Of a stretch of 64,000 nucleotides of DNA, positions 46,759-56,011 are shown piece after piece. Origin of the DNA: Phycisphaerales bacterium UBA5793 (GTDB lineage: Bacteria > Planctomycetota > Phycisphaerae > Phycisphaerales > UBA5793). How positions within the stretch are numbered: position 1 is the stretch's first letter; each line of letters opens with the position of its first letter. The stretch spans positions 62,001 through 126,000 of the forward strand of contig DIDT01000061.1 of assembly GCA_002418285.1 (NCBI GenBank), written 5' to 3'. The notes beneath the pieces were generated by a model. That model saw only the letters and a list, made by a program, of their open reading frames with translations. It was not told where the DNA came from and did no database searches. The position numbers and the translations under genes were made by a program.

Positions 46759-48681
46759 CTATTTCCTGCCTTCTTCCTGACGCAGCGCCGCTTCAAGCAG
46801 GCGAACATTCTCGGGGTTCGGCTCCGTCGCGCGGTTCGTCCGGCGAGCGATCGCATAATCCAGCGCGGTCTTTCCCGACTGATCCACGAGCAGCGGATCG
46901 GCCCCGGCGTCGAGCAGCCGGCGCAGCGCCCCACTCCAGCCGTTGGCCGCGCACGACATGAGTGCGGTCATGCCGTTACTCGCCCGGGCATTCACATCCA
47001 CGCCCAGACTGAACACCAGTCGCGCCATCTCCGGATCACTGCCCCAGTTGCCCCAGAAGAGAATCGTCTCGCCGGAGCCGCTGCGCTCCAGCGGGTCGGC
47101 TCCCTGAGCCAGCAGCAGTCGCACCACCTCAACATTGCCGCTCGCGCATGCGTACATCATGACATCATGGTTCGGAGAATCCGTCACCGGCACGCCGAGT
47201 TCCATGAGGTAGCGGATCAGATCGACGTTTCCACTGCCTGCGGCCTTTGCGGTGAAGGGCCGGCTGATCGCCGCCACGTCACACCCGTGTCGCGCCAGTT
47301 CCTTCAGCACTTCAAGTCGGCCGTACGCGATAGACCTGCCGACGGTGGTCTGCACGTCCCTTGAGTCTTCGAGCAGGCTCGGATCGCGGTCGAGGATCGC
47401 CCCCAGAAGTTCGACATCGCTCGCACTTCCGGCCGCAGTCCAGAACATCAGCGAGACGCCCCCGGCCTTTGTGCGAGTGTCCGCCCCAGCATCGAGCAGC
47501 ACGATTGCTGCGTCTCTCCGCGGCGGACCGCCGAGGATCGTGCACGCCAGCGGCGTCATCCCGCCATTCGTTTTCGTTGCATCGGAAAGCGCGTCGACAG
47601 CAGCTCCGGCCGTCAGCAGCGCCTCGATCGACGCCGTATCTCCGCGCCACGCCGCCCAGTGCAGAGCCGTTTGACCGCTGGAATCAACAGCATCTACATC
47701 CGCACCGCGTTCGAGCAGATGCTTCACCATCATGGGCTGCCCGCCGCGCGCCGCCCACATCAGCGGCGTCAGGTCCGTCACATCCGTCCACCCGTCGTGA
47801 CACGGTGCATCGAGCATGTCGCCCGCGATCAGCAGCCGATCCACCCTCGCGATATCACCATCGCGCGCCGCCGCGTGCAGCGCATCGAGACGCGGCTGCC
47901 CGCCCGACTTCCACGCCGCCAGCGCGCCCATCGCGATCACCGTAAGGATCACCACAGCCAGCGGCGCCGCCACACGCCGCCGCGTGAGCAAGAGCATTGG
48001 CGTCGAGATCTCCTGCCCGCACTCCGAGCACTTCCCGCCGCCCGCCTCGCGCACGTCATACCCACACGCGCGGCAGCGCCTGTGTCGGCTTCGGAGTCGT
48101 CGCCGCCATGCGGTGAGTCCGATCGCCAGCGCGCTGATGCACCCCGTCATCGCCGCCCACGCTATCGTGTCGCCGACAAACTCGGTCGGCTGCACCATCA
48201 ACGGCAGCGCGCGATGCCGCTCAAAGTTCCACTCAAAGCCGTCGATCGGGGTGAACGAACCCGACATCGATCTGAGGGGAATGCCGCCGCGCTGCTCGTA
48301 GTCACCTTCAAAAACCGATACCCTGCGCCCGATGATGCGATACGCGAGGCACGGCCACGGCCAGCCGCGCACCTCTTCATTGATCGAAGTGATCGCATGC
48401 TCAGCCAGCGCCGCCTCAATCAGCCCCGGCCGCACCGCGCTGTGTTCGAGGTGATCAGAATTGGCTGCCCGAAAAGCACTGTGCAGAGTCGTTCCAACGC
48501 CTTCCCACCGATTCATCATCCAACCGTCCGAAGCCTCGTAAGGTGACTTGTACAGATCCGGCTGCAACGGCGCGATCGCCGCCAGCAGCCACGCCGCGAG
48601 TACCGTCAGCGCGCACCCAAGCATCACGTGCGTGAGCGCCAGCGCCATCAGGCGTCGAGGATGAACCCATCGGGAAGACAT
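46759..48681 (-). CDS. Membrane protein: TM, zinc ribbon, TM, ankyrin-repeat domain
   Basis: Unknown, 640 aa. A first span near residues 12-35 is followed by an extracytoplasmic stretch to about 170. A span (about 170-190) leads into the basic ribbon CRACGYDVRE...CSECG (about 203-223), then another span (APLAVVILTVIAMGALAAW). About 370 residues of ankyrin repeats follow (LMWAARGGQPMMVKHLLERG, ALHWAAWRGDTASIEALLTA, MYACASGNVEVVRLLLAQG, LMSCAANGWSGALRRLLDAG). By charge distribution the ankyrin array would lie outside the inner membrane, an uncommon place for it. GGAG lies 5 nt before the ATG. Confidence 0.82.
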   Translation of the reverse strand: MSSRWVHPRRLMALALTHVMLGCALTVLAAWLLAAIAPLQPDLYKSPYEASDGWMMNRWEGVGTTLHSAFRAANSDHLEHSAVRPGLIEAALAEHAITSINEEVRGWPWPCLAYRIIGRRVSVFEGDYEQRGGIPLRSMSGSFTPIDGFEWNFERHRALPLMVQPTEFVGDTIAWAAMTGCISALAIGLTAWRRRLRSRHRRCRACGYDVREAGGGKCSECGQEISTPMLLLTRRRVAAPLAVVILTVIAMGALAAWKSGGQPRLDALHAAARDGDIARVDRLLIAGDMLDAPCHDGWTDVTDLTPLMWAARGGQPMMVKHLLERGADVDAVDSSGQTALHWAAWRGDTASIEALLTAGAAVDALSDATKTNGGMTPLACTILGGPPRRDAAIVLLDAGADTRTKAGGVSLMFWTAAGSASDVELLGAILDRDPSLLEDSRDVQTTVGRSIAYGRLEVLKELARHGCDVAAISRPFTAKAAGSGNVDLIRYLMELGVPVTDSPNHDVMMYACASGNVEVVRLLLAQGADPLERSGSGETILFWGNWGSDPEMARLVFSLGVDVNARASNGMTALMSCAANGWSGALRRLLDAGADPLLVDQSGKTALDYAIARRTNRATEPNPENVRLLEAALRQEEGRK

Positions 48682-48753
48682 GCTTGCTCCGGCATGATTC
48701 TCCCCGATTGGATCCTCCCATTCTCTTCAGGTCGTTAGAAACGGCGCAATGAC

Positions 48754-49835
48754 TCAGTTGATCTGCACCACGTTCGTCGTGGCGCACGTCCCGCCGTCGA
48801 CCGCCTGCAGGTACTTGCCGCACACTGCCGTGCCCGCGTTGCGGCTGATCAACACTTGTCCATTCTGGTCCGCGCGCGGCCGGGCGACCACGCGAAGCCC
48901 TTGCGGGCCGAGTCCCAGCGCCGTGCCCTGGCACGGGCCGCCCGGAATGACAAACGAACCGGTTCGGAACCCGATGAGGATCGCAATGATCCCGTTGGGC
49001 GTCGCGCCCGTGACCTCAATGCCCATCCCGCCGGGGCACTGACCGCTCATTCGCAGGCGCAGCCCTCCGGCTCGTTCACCTTCGATGCGCCGCGCCGGCG
49101 TACCACGGCCTCGGACGTTGTGCTCTTTCCACGTCGTCGAGTTCCACAGCCCATAGTACCCGTTGCCGTGCGCCAGCCACCCGTCGCGCACGTGCGCGTA
49201 ATTGCCCTCCGGCGGATCGAGATCGAGAACCGACAGCGACCAGAACCAGCCGCCGTCCGCCACGTCGAGCGGCTGCACAGCCATCCACCAGTCGCCGGCG
49301 TCGAGCACGATGTTCGCCGCCGACAGATCGAGCTCATATCGGTACGTGTCGCGGCTGGCGAACTGTCCCTTGAACTCGCGCGTGTACTCCGTCAGCGTTG
49401 CGTCAGCGTTGCGTCAACGTAGAGCTCCTCGACCGGGATGACGCCGTCGTTGGCATAGAACTGCACCCAGAATCCTTCATCCGGCGCATCGCCCGCGAAG
49501 TACGACTGGCAGTCGACGAACACTTTGGTGATCCGATACGTGTCATCGAGGCGAAAGTCATCCGCGAGTTGACTGTCGATCGTACCGAGCGAAGGAAACG
49601 CCCGTTCGCCACCGATGGCATTGCCGATACCGGCGTTGGCGGCCTGCTCATCGGTGATCCAGAGCGTGTCATAGAGCACATCACTTTGTGGAGACGCCTG
49701 AGGCGGCTCGCTCATCGGGGCAAGGCTGCTCTTCGCGGGGTTGAATACGATCGTGGCCGGGCTCTGAGCAACGAGCGATGCGGTAAGGCACAGTGGTGCC
49801 GCAATGCCGAATACCAAACGACACGATTTGAACAT
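48754..49835 (-). pseudogene. Exported protein gene interrupted by an 11-bp tandem duplication (frameshift)
   Basis: Two adjacent minus-strand frames together make one exported protein. The first starts at ATG 49835 with GGGGAGGAG upstream and a signal peptide (LVFGIAAPLCLTASLVAQ). It contains DTLWITDEQAANAGIGNAI and VFVDCQSYFAGDAPDEGFW, then stops at 49392 right after ATLTQR. The second continues at YTREFKGQF to a stop at 48754. Removing one copy of an exact 11-bp repeat (49391-49412) joins them in frame (ATLTEYTREFKG), giving about 356 aa. The C-terminal part (IAILIGFRTGSFVIPGGPC ... ADQNGQVLISRNAGTAVCG ... CATTNVVQIN) is the shared module. It may be a real pseudogene, a phase-variable allele or a sequencing error. 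Confidence 0.8.
49391..49412. repeat. Exact 11-bp tandem duplication causing a frameshift
   Basis: GTCAGCGTTGC at 49391-49401 is repeated exactly at 49402-49412 (plus-strand reading). Eleven is not a multiple of three, so the extra copy shifts the frame of the minus-strand gene covering it. Confidence 0.92.
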
Positions 49836-50111
49836 GGTCGGCTCCTCCCCAAGGGGTTGTCGTTGGAACACTTCGCGATTGCCGACCCGATGAATCCCGG
49901 GGGGCGGCACATCGCGAGTATGGCAGATTGCCGACTCCTTGTCAATGCCAAATCGATGATTCCGGTGCCGGTTTGCCCAATTTCCGAGACGACCACAAAA
50001 CGAGCCTCGCTTTGCCAGGACAGTCCCCATCCCGGAGCTCCCGGTGGTACACCTCAGTGGCATTCCGGGGCGATCCCCCGGCTTTTCGGCGTGGGAATGA
50101 CTGCCATGTGG

Positions 50112-50117
50112 TAGAAT
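50112..50117 (+). promoter_or_regulatory. -10-like TAGAAT 6 nt before the start at 50124
   Basis: TAGAAT, 6 nt, ATG, with no Shine-Dalgarno: the same hexamer and spacing as before the gene at 5791. An out-of-frame ATG lies at 50119. Confidence 0.4.
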
Positions 50118-50123
50118 CATGGC

Positions 50124-50819
50124 ATGGCCGATGTCACGCTGGCTTCAAACTCCGATGCAGACCGCCGATCGGGTGCCGCCGAGCCCGCCCCGCGCGCCGT
50201 TTGCTGCGTCGTTTTGGCCAGTCGTCACCGACCGGCCCCTGGGGCCCTGCTGGCGTCTTTTCGAGCGCGGGGCGTCGAGGTCCGTCTCGAATCTGATCCG
50301 CTGCTCGCGTTGGCCGAACTGGGGCGTTGCCTGGTCGAACACCGCCAGCAGGCCGCCCAGCAGGCCACCTTTCATGAGAAGATCGTCCCGACCCACCCGT
50401 CCCTCATTCTCGTCATTGTCGAACCCGCCGACTTTGACGACCTGGACGAGTTGATCGGTTGCGTGGCGCACTCCATGCCTCTGGTCACCATCTCGGCATA
50501 CCAGGGCGATGTGGAACCGAGTCTGCGCGTCCTGCAGCCCGGCCGGGCGCCCGCAGCGGCATCTTCACCCGAGCGTGATGGTGCGCCAACCACAGTCCGT
50601 CCTCCGCGTCGAGGCCTGCGACTCACTGAGAGCCTGCGCGAAGCGCCACCCGCATCAATCCACCAGCCCGCCAACTGCCCCAGTGATGCTGTGGATGGCA
50701 TCGACGAAAGCGAAGACGAGGTTGAAGTCGCCGAAGCGCTGATCAGCCAGGCCGAGCTGGCGATGCTGCTCGGCGATGATTACGGCTTCGGCACCGAAGA
50801 CGAGGAGCGCGGCTCATGA
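50124..50819 (+). CDS. Hypothetical protein coupled to a GGDEF protein
   Basis: Unknown, 231 aa. Residues about 25-130 (AVCCVVLASRHRPAPGALLA, PSLILVIVEPADFDDLDELI, MPLVTISAYQGDVEPSLRVL) read like a degenerate receiver or Rossmann-type alpha/beta domain without the phospho-acceptor set. A low-complexity Pro/Arg linker follows, and then an acidic C-terminus (EDEVEVAEALISQAELAMLLG). Its stop overlaps the ATG of the diguanylate cyclase gene by 4 nt (ATGA), so the two products are made together and may interact. No signal peptide or membrane span. Confidence 0.72.
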   Translation: MADVTLASNSDADRRSGAAEPAPRAVCCVVLASRHRPAPGALLASFRARGVEVRLESDPLLALAELGRCLVEHRQQAAQQATFHEKIVPTHPSLILVIVEPADFDDLDELIGCVAHSMPLVTISAYQGDVEPSLRVLQPGRAPAAASSPERDGAPTTVRPPRRGLRLTESLREAPPASIHQPANCPSDAVDGIDESEDEVEVAEALISQAELAMLLGDDYGFGTEDEERGS

Positions 50820-52228
50820 ACACGCCACGCCTCTCCAATGGTGCTGCAGTCTCAGCACACCGATCCAACCGAGACAGCTCGCGCGCCAAGCGAGGCCGCA
50901 TCATCGTCCTCGGCGATGAACGACTCATCGAGTCCGTCGCGCGAGTTACGCACCGCCCCACGACATTCGCGCATCATCTCTACGACGTGATCGGCGATCT
51001 CGTCCAGACGGGCATCCTCGATGCGCCCGACGCCATCGTCGCCTCTGTCGAAGCGCTGGGCGTAAAGACGGAGCCATTCATTCAAGCCGTCCGCCGCATC
51101 GATCCCGGCGTCGAGTTGATCGCCATCGCCAGTAATGGTTCAACGACCCGCGAATCGACCGCCGGCTTTGACGCCTGCCTCACGTCGCCCCTCGACGCCG
51201 ACACATTGGAACGCGCCATTCAAGGTGAGTCAGTCTCCGAGGCGCCGGCCCAGGCGCCGACGCCGCCGCAAGTCGAAGTGGTGCCGCGATCGGCGCCATC
51301 CCCGCCGGCGCCTCGCGATTCCTCCAACGCACCACTGGGCGACGTCGATCTCGTTGCGGCCCTGCTCCGCCATCCCGGCGAAGTCGAACCACTCGCCCTG
51401 CGCCTCATCGAACAGGAAACCGGCTGGCACGGACTGCGCATCGATGCGAACGCCTCGCGCACCGTCCCATGCGCCGCCATTCGTTGCGGCCTCGATGGCG
51501 GCGGAACCGCCATCGCCTATGGCTACCTCATCGCGCCCGCCGAAGAAGGCGGCTCGTCGGATCGACCCACGGTTGATCAACTCAAACCCTGGGCCGACTG
51601 GATCGCCCACTGGCTCCACCTCGCTCGCTCGATGGGCGATTTGCGCGAGAAGGCGTACACCGATCAACTCACTGGCGCCTACAACCGCCGCTTCTTCGAG
51701 CACTACATGGGCAAGGCGCTCGACGACGCGCGTGCCCAGCGCCAGTGTGTCAGCCTGCTCCTCTTCGACATCGACGACTTCAAGCATTACAACGACGCCT
51801 ACGGCCACGCGGCCGGCGATGAAATCCTCGTCGAAACCGTCAAACTCCTCCGCAGCGTGATCCGCCCCAACGATCGCGTCTGCCGCATCGGCGGCGACGA
51901 GTTCGTCGTCATCTTCCACGATCCCGAAGGGCAGCGCGAGCGCGGCTCCAGCCACCCCGACGACATTCAGAAGATTGCCCGCCGCTTCCAGCAGCAGATC
52001 TGCCGGCACCGCTTCCCCAAACTCTCCGCCGAAGCGCGCGGCACGCTGACCATCTCCGGCGGCCTGTCCACCTACCCCTGGGATGGCGCGGACGTCACCA
52101 CCCTCCTCGAACAGGCCGACCGCAACGCCATGGCCTCCAAACGCAGCGGCAAGAACGCCATCACCTTCGGCCCGGGGGCGACGGACATCGGCCGGAAAGG
52201 CGATTCGCCGGAATCGCCGGCGAAATAA
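50816..52228 (+). CDS. GGDEF diguanylate cyclase with N-terminal receiver-like domain
   Basis: Makes cyclic di-GMP from two GTP; cytoplasmic, 470 aa. Residues about 25-140 form a receiver-like alpha/beta domain (RIIVLGDERLIESVARV, DAIVASVEALGVKTEPF, ELIAIASNGSTTR) in which the Asp/Thr/Lys set is not obvious. A variable linker follows, with a possible GAF-like region (about 190-270). The GGDEF domain (about 285-450) begins AYTDQLTGAYNRRFF and contains RIGGDEFVVIF. The product-inhibition I-site RPND sits at the canonical distance before GGDEF. No EAL domain and no membrane span. Start overlaps the preceding gene by 4 nt. Confidence 0.93.
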   Translation: MNTPRLSNGAAVSAHRSNRDSSRAKRGRIIVLGDERLIESVARVTHRPTTFAHHLYDVIGDLVQTGILDAPDAIVASVEALGVKTEPFIQAVRRIDPGVELIAIASNGSTTRESTAGFDACLTSPLDADTLERAIQGESVSEAPAQAPTPPQVEVVPRSAPSPPAPRDSSNAPLGDVDLVAALLRHPGEVEPLALRLIEQETGWHGLRIDANASRTVPCAAIRCGLDGGGTAIAYGYLIAPAEEGGSSDRPTVDQLKPWADWIAHWLHLARSMGDLREKAYTDQLTGAYNRRFFEHYMGKALDDARAQRQCVSLLLFDIDDFKHYNDAYGHAAGDEILVETVKLLRSVIRPNDRVCRIGGDEFVVIFHDPEGQRERGSSHPDDIQKIARRFQQQICRHRFPKLSAEARGTLTISGGLSTYPWDGADVTTLLEQADRNAMASKRSGKNAITFGPGATDIGRKGDSPESPAK

Positions 52229-52420
52229 GCACTGTGTGGATTGATTCTCAACTCGCGCAGCGTCAGCTTCAACACCGGCGCCGGGCAGGAACAAATCGAA
52301 GTCGCGCGGCGTTGAGCTTTCGCCTCAAGAACAAACATCCGCCGATTCACTTAAAGAAACTGGGATGATCTTCAAGATTCCGCCTCAGGATTCATCGCCA
52401 CAGCCGTTATCATGGCAGTG

Positions 52421-53806
52421 ATGCAGTCCGCGAACCGACGGCTCTGGTGTTGGATGCTGCTGATCGTTGCCTGGGCGACGATCAGCGCCCCGATCGTCGG
52501 TGCACAGTTGCGTGGGCAGTGGGACAAAGGCGCGGATCGAATCATCAACACCGACAACTACACCGCGCAAGACAACGAACTCATCTTCAGCCCGGGCAAG
52601 CCGCACCATGCACTGATGGTCGACCACGTACCCGCTGTGAACACCTGGTCCGCGCTCACCGCCTTCTGGCCCGAAGTGGTGACTCTGCTGCTCGTGGTTT
52701 CGCCAATCATCGTCTTCTTCATTCTTCGCCGCCGCCATGTGCGCCTCTCCACGCGCCACTTCTGCAAGCGATGCCGCTACGAGATGCCCCCGCCTCCGGC
52801 TGCTGTACCCGCAGTGTGCAGTGAGTGCGGCGCCGATCTGACCCGTCCTCGCTCGCTCTGCCGCGGCGAGCCGATGACTTTGGCCGCCTGGCTCGTCGCC
52901 ATCAGCATACTGGCCTTTGGACTGGGTTTTTTCACCTTCCTTCGCCAGCAGTCTCGACTCGTCCCGTTCAAAGACGCCTTCAACTGGCCGTCTGTTTGGC
53001 TTTATGAGCAGGCGACAAAGCGGCAATGGGAACCGGTTCTCCTTGACACGCGATACGTCCCGTTGATTCGCGAAGTTGACTTGTCGGACGGCACGACAGT
53101 GCATGCCTTTGGCCCATATCCCTTTGAGGTCGCGCGCATCCAGTTGTCGGCTGACCAGCAGAACCTGCTCGTCTACGACGATGGCGGCGCCTCGGGTCTA
53201 CCACAAATCCGGCGAACGGTCTCGATTGTCAAAGAGGCATTGTCGGAGCAGTCTCGTTCCGCTGCGATGGCGTCGAGCGGCTCCTCGGAGATCGTATCCG
53301 ATGAGTCAGCCAGTACTGTTGTGCTGCGAGCGCTCCAGGATCGTGGAGTGGATTTGGCGGTGTACGAGAATCCGGTACTCAAAGCGGCAGTGATCTCCCG
53401 CAACGGTACGCGCGCGTTCTTCGCAAACGAGGCTTATGTGTACTCGCTCGATTTGTCCGACCCCCTGAGTCGGCCAGACGCGATCGAGGGAAGCCACCGC
53501 TGGGGTTATGAATCGTTGACCTTGAGTGCTGATGGAAAGCGGTTGATCGCGGTCTCATTCGGTCGAATGCACAACGGAGGGGCTTTTACAGGTCCGCCGA
53601 CTCCGACCCTGCATGACTCACTCGCGTTCATCGACCCGGCGCAAGATCGGGTCATCGAAACCCGCGTGATTGAGGTTCCCGGCGTCGGCGTTCCCGCACG
53701 ATTCTCTCCTGACGGAAAACACCTTGTGGTGCCGTTTAACTGGGGCACTGGCGCCATCGTCATTGATCTCGACACCGTGGGCGCCTCGGCCGATCAGCAA
53801 CCCTGA
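52421..53806 (+). CDS. Membrane protein: TM, zinc ribbon, TM, beta-rich domain
   Basis: Unknown, 461 aa. An N-terminal signal or anchor (LWCWMLLIVAWATISAPIVG) is followed by a span near residues 85-107 (VVTLLLVVSPIIVFFILRRR). The ribbon CKRCRYEM...CSECGADL (about 118-142) comes next, then a span (LAAWLVAISILAFGLGFF) and a beta-rich extracytoplasmic domain with YVTN/WD-like strands (LSADQQNLLVYDDGG, SLTLSADGKRLIAV, ARFSPDGKHLVVPF). Domain order and strand style match the gene ending at 24879, so these are probable paralogues. TATCAT lies 7 nt before ATG 52421; ATG 52412 is also in frame. Confidence 0.78.
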   Translation: MQSANRRLWCWMLLIVAWATISAPIVGAQLRGQWDKGADRIINTDNYTAQDNELIFSPGKPHHALMVDHVPAVNTWSALTAFWPEVVTLLLVVSPIIVFFILRRRHVRLSTRHFCKRCRYEMPPPPAAVPAVCSECGADLTRPRSLCRGEPMTLAAWLVAISILAFGLGFFTFLRQQSRLVPFKDAFNWPSVWLYEQATKRQWEPVLLDTRYVPLIREVDLSDGTTVHAFGPYPFEVARIQLSADQQNLLVYDDGGASGLPQIRRTVSIVKEALSEQSRSAAMASSGSSEIVSDESASTVVLRALQDRGVDLAVYENPVLKAAVISRNGTRAFFANEAYVYSLDLSDPLSRPDAIEGSHRWGYESLTLSADGKRLIAVSFGRMHNGGAFTGPPTPTLHDSLAFIDPAQDRVIETRVIEVPGVGVPARFSPDGKHLVVPFNWGTGAIVIDLDTVGASADQQP

Positions 53807-53855
53807 TCCCCACCCGCAGGACCTGCGTTTCATCTCGATCACGCCCGACTCCGCC

Positions 53856-53861
53856 TACCAT
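53856..53861 (+). promoter_or_regulatory. -10-like TACCAT 7 nt before rnhA
   Basis: TACCAT, 7 nt (C/G only apart from one T-free run), then ATG at 53869; no Shine-Dalgarno. The same hexamer precedes lysS. Confidence 0.35.
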
Positions 53862-53868
53862 CCGCCCC

Positions 53869-54336
53869 ATGACCGAAACGACCTCCTCAGACACTCCCCA
53901 CGTCGAACTCTTCACCGACGGCGCCTGCTCGGGCAATCCCGGGCCCGGTGGCTGGGCGTACATCCTGCGCCACCCCGCAAGCGGCACCGAGCGCGAAGCC
54001 AGCGGTGGCGAGAAAGCGACGACCAACAACCGCATGGAACTCATCGCCGCCATCGAGGGTCTGCGCGGCATAAAAAAACCAAGCATTGTCGATCTCTACT
54101 CCGACAGCCAGTACGTCATCAACGGCCTCAAGGAGTGGGTGGCCGGCTGGAAACGCCAGGGCTGGACGCGCGGCAGGAAACGCGAGCCCGTGCAGAACGT
54201 GGATCTCTGGAAAACACTGGACGACCTGCGCAATCAGCACACCGTCCGCCTCCACTGGGTGCGCGGCCACAGCGACCACCCTGAAAACGAACGCTGCGAC
54301 AAACTCGCCGTCGCGGCGCTGCAGAAGTTCAAGTAA
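53869..54336 (+). CDS. rnhA: Ribonuclease HI
   Basis: Degrades the RNA strand of RNA-DNA hybrids, 155 aa, the normal size. The four metal-binding acidic residues lie in VELFTDGACSGNPGPGGWAY (Asp), NNRMELIAAIEGL (Glu), DLYSDSQYVINGLKEWV (Asp) and NERCDKLAVAAL (Asp). The catalytic His is in WVRGHSDHPENERCD. The basic handle helix is GWKRQGWTRGRKREPVQN. It stands alone between a zinc-ribbon membrane protein gene and the convergent esterase unit. Confidence 0.96.
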   Translation: MTETTSSDTPHVELFTDGACSGNPGPGGWAYILRHPASGTEREASGGEKATTNNRMELIAAIEGLRGIKKPSIVDLYSDSQYVINGLKEWVAGWKRQGWTRGRKREPVQNVDLWKTLDDLRNQHTVRLHWVRGHSDHPENERCDKLAVAALQKFK

Positions 54337-54382
54337 TTGGTGTAGGTCGGGACAAGGCTCGGCGCAGGCCCGGCGAAGGGGT

Positions 54383-54817
54383 TCACGCAACCCCATTGGG
54401 CAATCGCGAACGGATCAACTCCAGCACCTTCGCCTTCTCTTTGCCCAGAGGAATGTGCAGCTCGCGCCCCGCGTTGAGCCACGTGCGACGGATGTTCATC
54501 GACAGCATGACCTCGTGCGGCCCCGCCTCGAATCGTCGCACCGTCTTCCACTCGATGCGCCGCGAGCCAAGAGGGAACTTTGCTGAAACGCCGGTTTCAT
54601 CGATCGTGAACGTGCTCGGAAGGAAGAAGCGATTGAGGGAAAGAAAGAGCACCGCGGCGCTGAGCACGCCCCAGCCGTAATGCCCGAAGGTGAATCCGGC
54701 CACTACCGAAAAAGCGACGATAACCAGTCCCGCCAGCGCTGCCGCCTGCGGCCGGCGCGCAGCCGGATGCGTGCGCCAGGTCAGCAGTGGCGTTCCAGGT
54801 GTCGACGATTCGGTCAT
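54383..54817 (-). CDS. Small membrane protein, PH-like C-terminal domain
   Basis: Unknown, 144 aa. Two adjacent spans (about residues 25-65, AALAGLVIVAFSVVAGFTFG and GVLSAAVLFLSLNRFF) precede a small beta-rich domain (STFTIDETGVSAKFPLGSRR, IEWKTVRRFEAGPHEVML). That domain reads like the PH-type domains of bacterial YdbT/DUF304 proteins. Its start overlaps the stop of the esterase gene by 4 nt (ATGA), so it is translationally coupled to that gene. Confidence 0.7.
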   Translation of the reverse strand: MTESSTPGTPLLTWRTHPAARRPQAAALAGLVIVAFSVVAGFTFGHYGWGVLSAAVLFLSLNRFFLPSTFTIDETGVSAKFPLGSRRIEWKTVRRFEAGPHEVMLSMNIRRTWLNAGRELHIPLGKEKAKVLELIRSRLPNGVA

Positions 54818-55752
54818 GGAATGCGCTTCGGTGCAACTTTGAGCTTTTCATCAAAGAACGCCGCACCTGCTTCCAGATCGTGAACGAGTTCCGGTCCCAT
54901 CCAACCGTGCCCCTTACCCAGCAGCAATTCGACGCGACCGGTCACGCCGGCCCTCGTCAGCACGTCCGCCATGTGCGTCGCCTGTTCCCACGGCACAAGC
55001 GGGTCCATCGTCCCCTGGAACAGCAGCATCGGCGCATCGCCCCGATCGACATGCGCCGCCGGCGATGCGAGCTGGTATTGCGCCCGCTTCTTTTCGATCG
55101 TGCCGCCGATGAAGTCGTTGACCAGTCGCACGCTTTCGGGTGGGTACTCAAGGCCGAAGTCGGTCGGCCCAAAGAACGAAACCACGGCCTGCACCTTGCT
55201 GGGCTGATCAGCCCATCCGCCATCACCCTCCATCCCATCGCCCGGATCGAGCGTGCCGAGCATCATCGCCAGGTGTGCTCCGGCTGAGAAGCCGATGGCG
55301 CCGATGTGATCCGAGTCAATGCCAAACTTCTCGGCATGGGCTCGAAGAAACCGCACCGCACACTTGGCGTCCTCGACCTGCGCCGGAAACGTAAATTGCG
55401 GGCAGAAGCGATAGCTGATCGTTGCGGCCACGAAGCCTCGCGCCGCCAGTTCGCGCGCCAGATCATCATGCATGGTGCGGTTTCCGGCGCGCCAGGCGCC
55501 GCCGTGAATGATGACGATGCAAGGGTGCACCACGCCCGGAGAGTCGGGCGGCTGGGCGAGGTTGAGTTGCAGGTCCACCTCACCCGTGTGTCCGTAAACG
55601 ACGTTCGGCGTCCAGATGGTATTCGTTGGGTCGGGGCGACCCGCGGCGTTGAGCACGGGCTGTGCCGCCGCCTCATTCTCCAGACCCGGCAGGTGCAATC
55701 CCGGCAGACACAGGATGAGAATCGCAGACGCGATCCCGGCTTGCAAGTGCAT
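54814..55752 (-). CDS. Exported alpha/beta-hydrolase (BD-FAE-like esterase)
   Basis: Probable secreted carboxylesterase of about 312 aa. The ATG at 55752 has GGAGG upstream and gives a signal peptide (IASAILILCLPGLHLPG). The oxyanion motif CIVIIHGGAWRAGN is near residue 85. The nucleophile is in GAIGFSAGAHLA (GxSxG), and the catalytic Asp and His lie in FQGTMDPLVPWEQATHMADV and GKGHGWMG. The layout matches hydrolases of the BD-FAE/acetyl-xylan esterase group. Substrate is unknown; polysaccharide ester removal would suit the lifestyle. Coupled to the small membrane protein downstream. Confidence 0.88.
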   Translation of the reverse strand: MHLQAGIASAILILCLPGLHLPGLENEAAAQPVLNAAGRPDPTNTIWTPNVVYGHTGEVDLQLNLAQPPDSPGVVHPCIVIIHGGAWRAGNRTMHDDLARELAARGFVAATISYRFCPQFTFPAQVEDAKCAVRFLRAHAEKFGIDSDHIGAIGFSAGAHLAMMLGTLDPGDGMEGDGGWADQPSKVQAVVSFFGPTDFGLEYPPESVRLVNDFIGGTIEKKRAQYQLASPAAHVDRGDAPMLLFQGTMDPLVPWEQATHMADVLTRAGVTGRVELLLGKGHGWMGPELVHDLEAGAAFFDEKLKVAPKRIP

Positions 55753-56011
55753 GGTGGCGTTCCTCCGTTCCTCGCAGCTTCCTGCGAAGGCGAGATGATA
55801 CCAGCCGGGACGGCGCGCCGTCGAAAAGTTCTCGGAACCAGTGGGTTGCGGCATACGTATTACTGGTTGGCTCGATCACACGCCTCGAATGATCGCGGCA
55901 GGATCGCCAAATGCGAGGCATCGAGCCGCCTCAATACGCTTTCTCTCCTTCCGACTTCGGCCGTGTTGCCACAATGCGGTCGATGTCGTTTTTTGATCGG
56001 AAGCGTGCTGG

